Assembly: GCF_002217945.1 (NCBI RefSeq) | Contig: NZ_BCMG01000001.1 | Location: 124,001 to 188,000 of the forward strand | Origin: Secundilactobacillus silagei JCM 19001 | GTDB taxonomy: Bacteria; Bacillota; Bacilli; Lactobacillales; Lactobacillaceae | Reading direction: 5' to 3' | Length of the DNA: 64,000 bases | In this document: positions 16,423 to 24,336 of the stretch, piece after piece | Layout of the letters: each line of letters starts with the position of its first letter | Position numbering within the stretch: the first letter of the stretch is position 1 | Position numbers and translations under genes: made by a program | The notes under the pieces: model-generated | What the model was told of the DNA's origin: nothing | Database searches by the model: none | What the model saw: only the letters and a program-made list of their open reading frames with translations

Positions 16423-16845
16423 ATGAAAATTAAATCAGCGTTAGGGACCCATAATCAAGTCTATACGGCGGCCATTGGTATCCGCCAGGCTGTATTTGTA
16501 ACGGAACAGGGGATTTCAGCACAGTTAGAATTCGACGGTCAAGATGACCAAGTGACGCACTATGTTGGCTACATCGATGATCAGCCGGTTGTGACGGCCC
16601 GAATTCGGCATGAAGGGCAGGTCGTGCATATTCAGCGGGTCGCGACTTTACCAGCATTTCGGCATCATTGTTACGCCATAGCATTGTTGCAGCAAGTGCT
16701 TGCGGATGTTGCTGCTGGATCGGCTATCGAACTTAATGCGCAGGCTACCGCCATTGGCCTGTACGAACGACTGGGGTTCAAGCAGACTGGCGCTCCCTTT
16801 GAAGAAGTGGGCATTCAGCACGTTAAAATGGTTAAAAACGTGTAA
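16423..16845 (+). CDS. GNAT family N-acetyltransferase
   Basis: A 140-residue GNAT enzyme that should transfer acetyl from acetyl-CoA to an amine. The N-terminal RQAVFVTEQGI stretch and the central VHIQRVATLPAFRHH acetyl-CoA strand fit the ElaA/YjcF-like subgroup. The usual Q/R-x-x-G-x-G/A pyrophosphate loop reads RHHCYA here, with Cys in place of the key Gly, so acetyl-CoA binding may be altered. A late YERLGFKQTG motif is standard. Substrate unknown. AAGGAG precedes the ATG and a terminator follows. Confidence 0.85.
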   Translation: MKIKSALGTHNQVYTAAIGIRQAVFVTEQGISAQLEFDGQDDQVTHYVGYIDDQPVVTARIRHEGQVVHIQRVATLPAFRHHCYAIALLQQVLADVAAGSAIELNAQATAIGLYERLGFKQTGAPFEEVGIQHVKMVKNV

Positions 16846-16860
16846 CAAAGCAACGGACTA

Positions 16861-16904
16861 AAAAAGCTTGATTATCAGTTCATCACTGATAACCAAGCTT
16901 TTGT
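16861..16904. terminator. Bidirectional terminator
   Basis: AAAAAGCTTG/CAAGCTTTT and TTATCAGT/ACTGATAA arms with one internal mismatch form a strong hairpin flanked by A and T runs between the GNAT gene and the NlpC/P60 gene. Confidence 0.88.
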
Positions 16905-16932
16905 TATTTATCATTATTTATATATGTGTAAA

Positions 16933-17427
16933 TTAATTTTGAGTAGCAGTGGCTGATGCACTGAAGTCAGTAACGTGTGCGTAACCAACAACGTGCCACC
17001 ATGGTGCGTGAACGCGTTCAGTAACAACACCGCGGTTTTGGGCATCGATCATTTTGCCGTTACCAACGTACAAGCCAACGTGGCTAATACTGTGGGTGCC
17101 GTAACCAAAGAAGACCAAATCACCTTTTTGAACGTTAGTGCCGCTGACGTGCTTGTAAGCATTGTATTGGGCTTGTGCAGTTCGTGGAATGGTAATGTTA
17201 GCTGCTTTCTTGTAAACGTAGCCGGTAAAACCTGAGCAGTCAAATGCGTAAGGACCAGTTGCACCCCAAACGTATGGGTGACCTAACTTTTGCTTAGCGG
17301 TAGTTAAAACGGTACTGTAAGATGCGTCCGTGCTTGCAGCGTGTGCTGAAGTAACCTGTGAACCAGCAACTGCGAAGCTAAAGAATGCGACGATGGCGAT
17401 AATACTTTTTGTAATTAAATTCTTCAT
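16933..17427 (-). CDS. Secreted NlpC/P60 family peptidoglycan endopeptidase
   Basis: A 164-residue exported cell-wall hydrolase. A Sec signal peptide covers about residues 1-30, ending VTSAHA-A. The rest is a single NlpC/P60 domain with catalytic Cys64 in FDCSGFTGYVY and His116 in ISHVGLYVG; the third polar position is in MIDAQN (Asp128 or Asn131). Such enzymes cut the D-Glu to diamino-acid link in muropeptide stems. There is no separate wall-binding domain, so it probably acts as a small diffusible or loosely attached enzyme. The gene faces a divergently read MerR regulator. Confidence 0.93.
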   Translation of the reverse strand: MKNLITKSIIAIVAFFSFAVAGSQVTSAHAASTDASYSTVLTTAKQKLGHPYVWGATGPYAFDCSGFTGYVYKKAANITIPRTAQAQYNAYKHVSGTNVQKGDLVFFGYGTHSISHVGLYVGNGKMIDAQNRGVVTERVHAPWWHVVGYAHVTDFSASATATQN

Positions 17428-17508
17428 TGAACTTGAGACCCCTAACTTTTTTCCGTTTTTTTTATGTACAATATTTAGTGTACGGTTTAATTGTTTCAGT
17501 AATGTGAC

Positions 17509-17541
17509 AAACCAGTGTCAATGACGTTAAACAACTGGTTT
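17509..17541. promoter_or_regulatory. Inverted repeat in the NlpC/MerR divergent region
   Basis: AAACCAGT (17509-17516) and ACTGGTTT (17534-17541) form a perfect 8-bp inverted repeat with a 17-base spacer, directly before TATACT at 17542-17547, a possible -10 box for the MerR gene. The repeat could be an operator, but the MerR protein is not shown to bind it. Confidence 0.35.
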
Positions 17542-17678
17542 TATACTGTAATTTACGTAATATTTTCACAAAAAGGGGCAAAACGGCGGTTATTACTGGA
17601 TTATAGGTGCAATTCACTTTGCTCATTAGGTTGGAATGTGAAATAATAAGGTTGCAAAACCTGAGAGGCGGTTATTCA

Positions 17679-18125
17679 ATGAGATATCGAATCCCTAATT
17701 TAGTCAATTTCGATCAATTTGTTTTTCGAATTGGTGAACTGAGTCGAATGACTGGTGTATCATCGCGTCAGCTTCGTTACTGGGAGCAGCGTGATTATAT
17801 TTCAGCCATTACCCGGGATGATCAAAACAAAGCACGCGTTTATGACTTCCATACGTTTATTCAAGTTAGTATTATTAAAAAGCTGCTGGACGAAGGGTAT
17901 CGCCTTCCCGCAGCAGTGGAGAAGATGCGCAGTATTGAAAAGGAAATTTCACTTTCCAGAAAGTTCTTCCAAGTTGCTTTTGATGGCGTAGACGTCATCG
18001 ATGGGAAGATGTATTTGAATCTGGGCTACTTTGACAAAGCTAAAACTCAAATCTTGTATGGTTTGTATGAAGATGGTCAAGTTAGTTATGAGATTCGGCC
18101 AGTGAGTGAAGTTCAGGATAATTAA
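17679..18125 (+). CDS. MerR family transcriptional regulator
   Basis: Start at the ATG at 17679 (MRYRIPNLVN, 148 residues) with GAGAGGCGG upstream. After an N-terminal arm of about 15 residues comes a MerR winged helix (FRIGELSRMTGVSSRQLRYWEQRDYI, roughly 17-42) and the second helix pair with the KLLDEGYRLPAAVEKM stretch (about 73-88). The C-terminal part is short, with no Cys cluster or ligand-binding domain, so it is closer to GlnR/YrkD-like MerR proteins than to metal sensors. The effector and targets are unknown. Neighbours are an opposing NlpC/P60 gene and a convergent MMPL transporter gene. Confidence 0.85.
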   Translation: MRYRIPNLVNFDQFVFRIGELSRMTGVSSRQLRYWEQRDYISAITRDDQNKARVYDFHTFIQVSIIKKLLDEGYRLPAAVEKMRSIEKEISLSRKFFQVAFDGVDVIDGKMYLNLGYFDKAKTQILYGLYEDGQVSYEIRPVSEVQDN

Positions 18126-18213
18126 AAAATAGCGACGGTGACGTAAGTCTCTATTGGTAAGTATTTCAACTAACTGCTTAACTGAAAATAGTAAAAAGAT
18201 GACCATTTAACTC

Positions 18214-18257
18214 AAAAAAGCCTATTCCGACAAAGTTCGCCGGAATAGGCTTTTTTG
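18214..18257. terminator. Bidirectional terminator
   Basis: A perfect 16-bp stem (18214-18229 with 18241-18256), carrying A6 on one side and T6 on the other, lies between the convergent MerR and MMPL genes. Confidence 0.9.
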
Positions 18258-18295
18258 AATTAAATTCTGGAATTTACCGAGTTTTATTACATACT

Positions 18296-21010
18296 TTATT
18301 TTGCATGTCGTTTCAGATGTGGTCGCTTTGAAGGCAAGGTCACGGTCAACTTACCAACTGAAGTGGTAATAATTGGCAAGATGATATCGAAGATGACCGT
18401 TGCAAACAAGATGATCAACCCGGCCTGGGTCAGTGGTGCGAAGTTAGCACTGAACAAGACGAGGCAAATGATAATGACCGTAAAGAGCTGGTGGCGAATG
18501 TTTTGCCCAAGTGAACTGATACCTGGCAATAACCAATCCGTCATGCTGGTTTCTTTGAAGCGGTAGCTAATGGCGAGTTGAATCAATAGACTGGCACTAA
18601 CGACCAATAGCGGTACGAACGCGATCATTGGTGCTTGCCAGTTAAAGCTAGGATCACCAGACATGAAGTGATTCGTCATCTGCGCGAGCTGAACGCCACC
18701 CATAACGGCCAGCGCTAGACTGGCTAACCAGTAGATTGGCTGCAGAACAGACCCGCTGATCATGGCAATGATCAAGAAGCTTAGCACACCGATGGTTAAC
18801 ATCAGCCAACCGAGATTAGCGCGGACAGAATGTTCAACCGTATTTTGAACCACTGGCTGGCCAGTATAGGCAATCTTAGCGTGACGCAGTGAAGTACCCT
18901 GTAGCTGTGTATTAACTTCGGACTGCAAATGCTTTAAGGTCGCTGCATTGTTATGACTAGCGGCTGAATCCTTCAGGTAGACCTGCAGCTGCGTTGTCTT
19001 GTAATCCTGACTGGTATTTGTCATCAAGGACTGCTGGAACTGCATACTGGTTAACTGTTCTGGTGTAATGTAATAAACTTTAGCAGCATCTGAAGTCTGT
19101 AATGCTGATAGGTAGCTGTAAATATTGTTATAGGACTTGATCAGACCGTTTAAACTGGTAGTGGTCTTCTTCAAACTGCTGCGAACGGAGGAGACTTGTG
19201 AAGAGTAGTCTGAGACCTTGCTTTGAACAGCTTGCCCATCATTACCAGCGGACGTTGCTTCATCGTTTAAGACCCGCATGTTACTTGCAACGGTTTGCAG
19301 TTGGCTGCTGACCAGATTGAGTAGCCGCTGGTAATTTCTGACCCGTTTGGAAGCTGATGAAGATTGTGATACGCTCGCCCGACCAGCTACTTGAGAGACT
19401 TGGGAACGGACCGTACCCGTGTCATCGCTTAAACGGTTAGCTTTTGAAACCAGTTTATCTAGCTGATCAGCAGTATCGCTGAGCTTAACTTGGCTCAGAT
19501 CACTGCGGTTGCCCTTAAGATCAGATTGAAGTTGTGACAGCTGATCCGTGGCGCCCTTGAGCGACATGTTCATTTGATTCAACTGGGTGTTCACGTAGTA
19601 TTCATGCATTGGCTGGCCGTTTGGCTGAGTTAAAGACGTGACACCGGAAACTCCAGGCATGGATCTTAGCTTAGTGGTTAAATTATCGATTTGAAGCAGG
19701 GCTTTTTCATTATCGACCCGGTTATTGCTGCGAATATAAACGGTGACCGGAGTTGCTTTACCCGCGCCAAAATGCGCGTTGAGTACCCGCATCCCAGCAA
19801 CAGCTTCATTATTAGGCGCAACCGTTTTGGCGGCCGAAAAGTTCAGATTATCCCGGTACAAAATGGCAAATGGACCAACAACATAGAGTACAGCGATAAT
19901 CGCAATGAAGGGTTGCCAGAGGCCGAAGCGGGCCATCCAGTTCCAGAAGCGGTGTGGCCGTGAAGTCGACTCAACGGCTGGCCAGAAGAACCGCTCACCT
20001 GAAAGCTGCATGAAGATCGGTGCAATTGTGTAAAGCCCAATCGTAATCACGATCGTAACGATGGCTAAAGCGGAAAGTGCCCGAATCGTTGAGAAGCCAA
20101 AGGCGTAAAAGCTTGCGAAGAGAACCGTTAACGTTCCCCCAAGAATCAGCAGGAAGTTACGAACAGCGTGAACACTGTGAGTGGTCGCTGCCGCCGCGTC
20201 TTGACCGTCAGCGACGTTTTGCTTAAAGGCATTAAAGAGATAATAGTGACCCAGCGTCCCTAAGACGAGTGTCAGCAATAACGTGAGTAATGGCAGATAC
20301 TCGGAATATGGGAAACTAGTGCGGTCAGCTAAATTATTGATCAGACCTAAAGAAACAACGTACATCATCAGCATGGACAATGTGGAGATCAATGGGGCAA
20401 TCAATGATTTAAAGATGACACCAATGATCAGCAGACTTAAAACAAACCCGAGGATGGCGGCAAAGGTCGTGACGTGACTAATATTTTCGTTGGCCGCGTC
20501 GTTAACCAGATCTGGACTGGTCAAGTAAGTTGATAGACCCGCAGTTCGAATCTGGGTTCGTAATTGCTTGGCCAGGACCCGTGAATTACCCTGGTTTTGA
20601 TCAATTGCCAGCTGAACGGTTTCCGTGGAGCCGTCTTTGGAATAGAATTGAGATTTGGCAGCTGGATTAGTGACCATGGTCTGAATTGACCGAATGCCAT
20701 AAGTCTTCTGTTTTTCAGTCAAGCGCGAAACAGTCTTATCGATACTGGACTGCTGCGCTTGGGTCAGCTTACCATTGGGATTGTTGAAAACTGCTGAAAC
20801 ATTATATGTACCGGAAATGTTTCGGCCCCAAGTGTTTTGCATGCTTCGGGCCACCATGGGTTGACTGTTGTTAGCCAATTGCGGCTGACCCTTTGTTTGA
20901 ATCATATCAGAGGTGTTAGGCATCATGACGATTGCAACAAAGATTGCAATGAGCCAAAACAGCAATGAAAAGATTCGATGATTGTGTAACTGACGTATCC
21001 GCTCTTTCAT
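18296..21010 (-). CDS. MMPL family RND-type exporter
   Basis: A 904-residue membrane transporter with two sets of helices: one at about 15-35 then 185-375, the other at about 715-890. These are the two halves of an MMPL/YdgH-type protein, which exports lipids or drugs with proton flow. The extracytoplasmic region between about 480 and 660 is Ser/Gln-rich and strongly helical (repeated S-x-L and Q-S-x-V heptads), a YhgE-like insert. The start ATG at 21010 follows TTAAGGGAGATATTATTC. The divergent upstream region holds a perfect inverted repeat over its likely -35 box. Substrate unknown. Confidence 0.9.
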   Translation of the reverse strand: MKERIRQLHNHRIFSLLFWLIAIFVAIVMMPNTSDMIQTKGQPQLANNSQPMVARSMQNTWGRNISGTYNVSAVFNNPNGKLTQAQQSSIDKTVSRLTEKQKTYGIRSIQTMVTNPAAKSQFYSKDGSTETVQLAIDQNQGNSRVLAKQLRTQIRTAGLSTYLTSPDLVNDAANENISHVTTFAAILGFVLSLLIIGVIFKSLIAPLISTLSMLMMYVVSLGLINNLADRTSFPYSEYLPLLTLLLTLVLGTLGHYYLFNAFKQNVADGQDAAAATTHSVHAVRNFLLILGGTLTVLFASFYAFGFSTIRALSALAIVTIVITIGLYTIAPIFMQLSGERFFWPAVESTSRPHRFWNWMARFGLWQPFIAIIAVLYVVGPFAILYRDNLNFSAAKTVAPNNEAVAGMRVLNAHFGAGKATPVTVYIRSNNRVDNEKALLQIDNLTTKLRSMPGVSGVTSLTQPNGQPMHEYYVNTQLNQMNMSLKGATDQLSQLQSDLKGNRSDLSQVKLSDTADQLDKLVSKANRLSDDTGTVRSQVSQVAGRASVSQSSSASKRVRNYQRLLNLVSSQLQTVASNMRVLNDEATSAGNDGQAVQSKVSDYSSQVSSVRSSLKKTTTSLNGLIKSYNNIYSYLSALQTSDAAKVYYITPEQLTSMQFQQSLMTNTSQDYKTTQLQVYLKDSAASHNNAATLKHLQSEVNTQLQGTSLRHAKIAYTGQPVVQNTVEHSVRANLGWLMLTIGVLSFLIIAMISGSVLQPIYWLASLALAVMGGVQLAQMTNHFMSGDPSFNWQAPMIAFVPLLVVSASLLIQLAISYRFKETSMTDWLLPGISSLGQNIRHQLFTVIIICLVLFSANFAPLTQAGLIILFATVIFDIILPIITTSVGKLTVTLPSKRPHLKRHAK

Positions 21011-21087
21011 TGAATAATATCTCCCTTAAAATGTCGCCGCTATAGGCGCCTATATAACTACTATATTACCATAGCTGATACAGGATT

Positions 21088-21112
21088 GTATTTCAATTGC
21101 CAAAATTGAAAT
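21088..21112 (-). promoter_or_regulatory. Operator-like inverted repeat at the MMPL promoter
   Basis: ATTTCAATT (21090-21098) and AATTGAAAT (21104-21112) are a perfect 9-bp inverted repeat with a 5-base spacer. On the minus strand the left part contains TTGAAA (21090-21095 read backwards), followed 17 bases later by TATGGT (21067-21072), a plausible -35/-10 pair for the exporter. A bound repressor would cover the -35 box. Confidence 0.55.
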
Positions 21113-21228
21113 AATTCGCTAAGTGGTACGAATCTAAACTGAAATTGATAAATGAATTCAAATCGCTATGATTTACGGCAAAATTTGCTTATAATGAAAA
21201 TTCCTGAAATGAAGGGTGGAAAAAGAAG

Positions 21229-21471
21229 ATGTCAGATCACTATCAGAGTCGTTATGCTGGATTAAATACAAATCAACGGTTTTTAATTGCTAATCAATTA
21301 GCTGCTGATTATCATTTAGATGTCAGCCAAGTTTTATTTACCTATTTAAAGGTGGCTGAGCCAATCTTGGCAAAGCAAACTCATACCAAACAAATTTCTG
21401 AAGCGACACAAAAACAAATCGATGAACAATTTGAACAAACATTACTAAAATTGAGCCATACAAAGGAGTGA
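21229..21471 (+). CDS. Small acidic-basic helical protein of unknown function (80 aa)
   Basis: An 80-residue soluble protein with no signal peptide or membrane helix. It is rich in Gln, Lys, Glu and Leu in the second half (QISEATQKQIDEQFEQTLLKL), suggesting helices. I do not recognise a family. AAGGGTGG lies about nine bases before the ATG. It stops eight bases before the amidase gene and the amidase ribosome site (AAAGGAG) lies inside its last codons, so the two are a translationally linked pair. Codon use looks like its neighbours. Confidence 0.7.
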   Translation: MSDHYQSRYAGLNTNQRFLIANQLAADYHLDVSQVLFTYLKVAEPILAKQTHTKQISEATQKQIDEQFEQTLLKLSHTKE

Positions 21472-21478
21472 GTATGTC

Positions 21479-22456
21479 ATGTGTACCAGTATTTATCAGA
21501 TCGCACAAGATGGTACCCACGTACTGGGCCGGACAATGGACTGGCACGCTTTAGGGGCTGGACCGGTTTTCGTGCCCCGTCAATTTCAGTGGCGCTCGGT
21601 TTATGATAATCAGGCGTATCAAAATCCTTACGCCATCATTGGCAGCGGTGGTGCGCACGATGATGAAATCGATATTTCTGATGGCATCAACGAATATGGC
21701 CTGAGCGTTCAGAAGCTGACCTTTGCTAACGGCGCCCGCTTTGACTCTCAGCCGGATATTAATAAACACTCAATTGCACCGTTTGAATTACCCCTATATT
21801 TATTGGGGCACTTCAAATCGATTGCGGAGATTGAGGCGCACATGGATGAACTTCAGCTGATGAGTGGCGAACACGCCTTTAAACGGTACGGCTACCCCGA
21901 ACTGCACTATGTTGCAGCTGATATAACTGGACGAATCGTTGCCATTGAAACGTCGGCTAAACCGCTTAAAATCTATGAAAATCCGCTGGGAATACTGACC
22001 AATGCTTATAATTTTGAACGCCAGCTCAACCAGTTAAAAGATTATATGACTTTTACCCCAGAATTTGAGGCTGACCAAGTACCATTGAATACAGCCCGGG
22101 TGACGACAGGCAGTTTCTCAGGTAAGAAAATCCCGGCTGGGTCATATACACCAAGTTCGCGGTTTATTCGGGCGGCCTATTATAAGGAAAGAACGGACCA
22201 ACCGCTAGATGAAGCGTCCGGAATTGTGAGCATGTGGCATTTGTTAAATGGCGTGAGTGTTCCTAAGAGCACCATGTATCAGCAAAACTATTCGGTTTAC
22301 CGGGCAGCCACCGTCACCGATTCGCTATCCTATTATTTTGAACCATATAATCGGTTGGGCGTTGTTAAACTGCAGTTGACGCCAGAGTTGCTAACAGTCA
22401 CAACGCCACAGTTTTACCAAGTACCGGATAAGTTGCAGACGTTCAAGTTAAATTAA
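21479..22456 (+). CDS. Choloylglycine hydrolase / penicillin V acylase family enzyme
   Basis: A 325-residue Ntn-type linear amide hydrolase. After Met removal Cys2 is the nucleophile; Arg18 and Asp21 of LGRTMDW match the catalytic set of bile-salt hydrolases and penicillin V acylases, as does the Arg of SSRFIRAAYY near 228. An active-site Asn is found in LTNAYNFE near 175. The family includes bile salt hydrolases, penicillin V acylases and N-acyl-homoserine-lactone acylases, and I cannot decide between them. It is intracellular, follows the 80-aa gene, and its ATG is ten bases after AAAGGAG. Confidence 0.92.
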   Translation: MCTSIYQIAQDGTHVLGRTMDWHALGAGPVFVPRQFQWRSVYDNQAYQNPYAIIGSGGAHDDEIDISDGINEYGLSVQKLTFANGARFDSQPDINKHSIAPFELPLYLLGHFKSIAEIEAHMDELQLMSGEHAFKRYGYPELHYVAADITGRIVAIETSAKPLKIYENPLGILTNAYNFERQLNQLKDYMTFTPEFEADQVPLNTARVTTGSFSGKKIPAGSYTPSSRFIRAAYYKERTDQPLDEASGIVSMWHLLNGVSVPKSTMYQQNYSVYRAATVTDSLSYYFEPYNRLGVVKLQLTPELLTVTTPQFYQVPDKLQTFKLN

Positions 22457-22541
22457 TGAATTATTAATTCTGTGTCAACTAAATCTCATGGTAAACTAAA
22501 CTTAGAGTAACAATAATTTTAATGAATGGAGACACAATTTT

Positions 22542-23168
22542 TTGGCCAAGAAAAGACGGCGTAGTAAAAAGAATAACTCACAGGCTGTTGCGACACTAAT
22601 CTTTCTGTTAGCACTATTTGTCATCGGTGGGGGGATGGGTGTACGCTATGTAATGAATAATTACATAGCTAACCAAAGAACCCAAGCGAGTAAGCCGACT
22701 GAATCAGAAACACCTGAACAGCGCCAGCAGCACCAATTTATTAATTCAGTGGCGAAACCCGCGGTTAATGTCTATCAGGCCAACCATCAAGTTTTGCCCA
22801 GTATCGTGATCGCTCAGGCAATCGTCGAGTCCAATTGGGGGCATTCCCAGCTCTATCAAGAGGCTAACAATCCGTTTGGTATTAAGGGCAGTTACAATGG
22901 GCAGACTAAATCGTTTCCCACTAATGAGTATATCAATGGGAAAGAGGAACGGATCAATGCCAACTTTCGGGTTTATCCGAGCTTAAAAGCGGCCATCCTC
23001 GATCACGATGAAGTGGTTGCCCGGCAGTTTTTACCGGCTAACGTGACTGATTATCACAGAGCGGCAACACTGTTACAGCGAAATGGGTACGCAACGGATC
23101 CGTCCTACGCGAAGAAATTGGTCAACGTCATTAACACTTATAGTTTAAATCGGTTCGATGGTTACTAA
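22542..23168 (+). CDS. Membrane-anchored or secreted GH73 glucosaminidase
   Basis: A 208-residue peptidoglycan hydrolase of the mannosyl-glycoprotein endo-beta-N-acetylglucosaminidase family. Residues 1-15 are Lys/Arg-rich, then one hydrophobic helix (about 17-38) serves as signal anchor; from about 65 a GH73 domain follows with the catalytic Glu of AQAIVESNWGHS and NPFGIKG. The TTG at 22542 is the start, with GGAG nine bases upstream. It carries no wall-binding repeats, so it may be a house-keeping enzyme for septum or wall remodelling. Monocistronic. Confidence 0.9.
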   Translation: MAKKRRRSKKNNSQAVATLIFLLALFVIGGGMGVRYVMNNYIANQRTQASKPTESETPEQRQQHQFINSVAKPAVNVYQANHQVLPSIVIAQAIVESNWGHSQLYQEANNPFGIKGSYNGQTKSFPTNEYINGKEERINANFRVYPSLKAAILDHDEVVARQFLPANVTDYHRAATLLQRNGYATDPSYAKKLVNVINTYSLNRFDGY

Positions 23169-23255
23169 ATACAACGCAACTTCCTACGCGATACCACTAA
23201 CAGTGGTTTCTGTATGATGCGAATATCAAAACAATGATAGGAGATATGTACAAAT

Positions 23256-24023
23256 TTGTTTGATCTAATAGGAAAACTCTATGGTCCATTTTTTAACCTT
23301 CACAATTGGGAAACGGTTATCAGCTCTGGGAGCGACTGGCTAGTGATCTTTTCACTGGTTCTGATCGAATGTTTGCTTTCAGTGGATAATGCCGTGGTAC
23401 TAGCGGCCCAAACTCAAGCACTGCCGACCAAAAAGCTGCGTGAAAAATCGCTGTTCTATGGGATCTGGGGTGCCTATATTTTTCGCTTTTTGATTATTGG
23501 GATGGGTGTTTACCTGATCAATTTTTGGGAAATTAAGGTTGTCGGCGCGGGTTATTTACTGTTCTTAAGCATTCAATTTTTTTCCAAGTCACGGGTCAAG
23601 CATACCCGTAAGCTAGTTTCTAATAAAAAGCGGCCGATTTCATTATTTTGGTCGGTCGTCATTCAAATTGAGTTAATGGACATCATTTTCTCAATCGATT
23701 CAGTGTTAGCTTCGCTGGCCATTTCACCTAACCCAGTGATCGTTTTGATTGGTGGGATGATTGGCATCCTCGCCATGCGTGGGGTTGCTGAATTGATTAT
23801 GAGACTGATGCGGGTCATTCCGGAACTGGAACCAATGGCCTATGGGCTGATTGCCTTAATTGCGGTTAAGTTGTTTATCAGTATCCCAATAATCGATATT
23901 GAAATTCCAGCAGCTGCCTTTGGGCTGATCGTGCTTGGAGCAGTTGTGGTGACGCTGATCATTCACGTCATTCGAAAAAAGAGAAAGGTGGCACAGACTT
24001 CAGATGGCAGTCACGATAACTAA
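23256..24023 (+). CDS. TerC family integral membrane protein
   Basis: A 255-residue membrane protein with seven or eight helices. The TerC hallmarks are the acidic motifs in helices: ECLLSVDNAVV near 40-52 and MDIIFSIDSVLA near 140-151, which fit a metal-ion exporter (manganese in characterised relatives). The start is the TTG at 23256, 12 bases after AGGAG. The gene ends 20 bases inside trxA, so the two are coupled. I see no yybP-ykoY manganese riboswitch upstream, the element that precedes many TerC genes. Confidence 0.9.
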   Translation: MFDLIGKLYGPFFNLHNWETVISSGSDWLVIFSLVLIECLLSVDNAVVLAAQTQALPTKKLREKSLFYGIWGAYIFRFLIIGMGVYLINFWEIKVVGAGYLLFLSIQFFSKSRVKHTRKLVSNKKRPISLFWSVVIQIELMDIIFSIDSVLASLAISPNPVIVLIGGMIGILAMRGVAELIMRLMRVIPELEPMAYGLIALIAVKLFISIPIIDIEIPAAAFGLIVLGAVVVTLIIHVIRKKRKVAQTSDGSHDN

Positions 24024-24324
24024 GGATAATTTAGCTGAAGAAACCGCTTCTGGGTTAGTACTGGTCGATTTTTGGGCTGACTGGTGCGCACCGTGTAAAA
24101 TGATGGCCCCCATCTTAGAACAACTGGAGACCGTCTACGGTGACCGCATCAAATTTGGTAAATTAAACGTGGAACATAATCAGGATCTGGCGATGAACTA
24201 CAAAGTCATGAGTATTCCCAGCCTAGTTTTCTTTCGCGATGGTAAAGCAGTTGAAAAGGTGACGGGGCTGTACCCCAAAGAAAAATTAGCCAAGTATTTA
24301 GATCAAAAGTTAGCCACCAACTAG
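24004..24324 (+). CDS. trxA: Thioredoxin
   Basis: A cytoplasmic 106-residue thioredoxin that reduces protein disulfides. The active site is WCAPCK with Cys28 and Cys31; Ala replaces the usual Gly of WCGPC, a mild change seen in other thioredoxins. The cis-Pro of MSIPSLVFF and the DFWADWC lead-in are standard. The ATG lies within the 3' end of terC (20-base overlap in a different frame), and the ribosome site is GAAAGGTGG inside terC. So TerC and thioredoxin should be made together. It is followed 12 bases later by an oxidoreductase gene. Confidence 0.95.
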   Translation: MAVTITKDNLAEETASGLVLVDFWADWCAPCKMMAPILEQLETVYGDRIKFGKLNVEHNQDLAMNYKVMSIPSLVFFRDGKAVEKVTGLYPKEKLAKYLDQKLATN

Positions 24325-24336
24325 GGGGTAAGCGTT

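Noticed and set aside
23169-23255. yybP-ykoY manganese riboswitch before the terC-like gene
   Set aside because: The short gap holds only a small CCACT/AGTGG hairpin and none of the conserved aptamer blocks.
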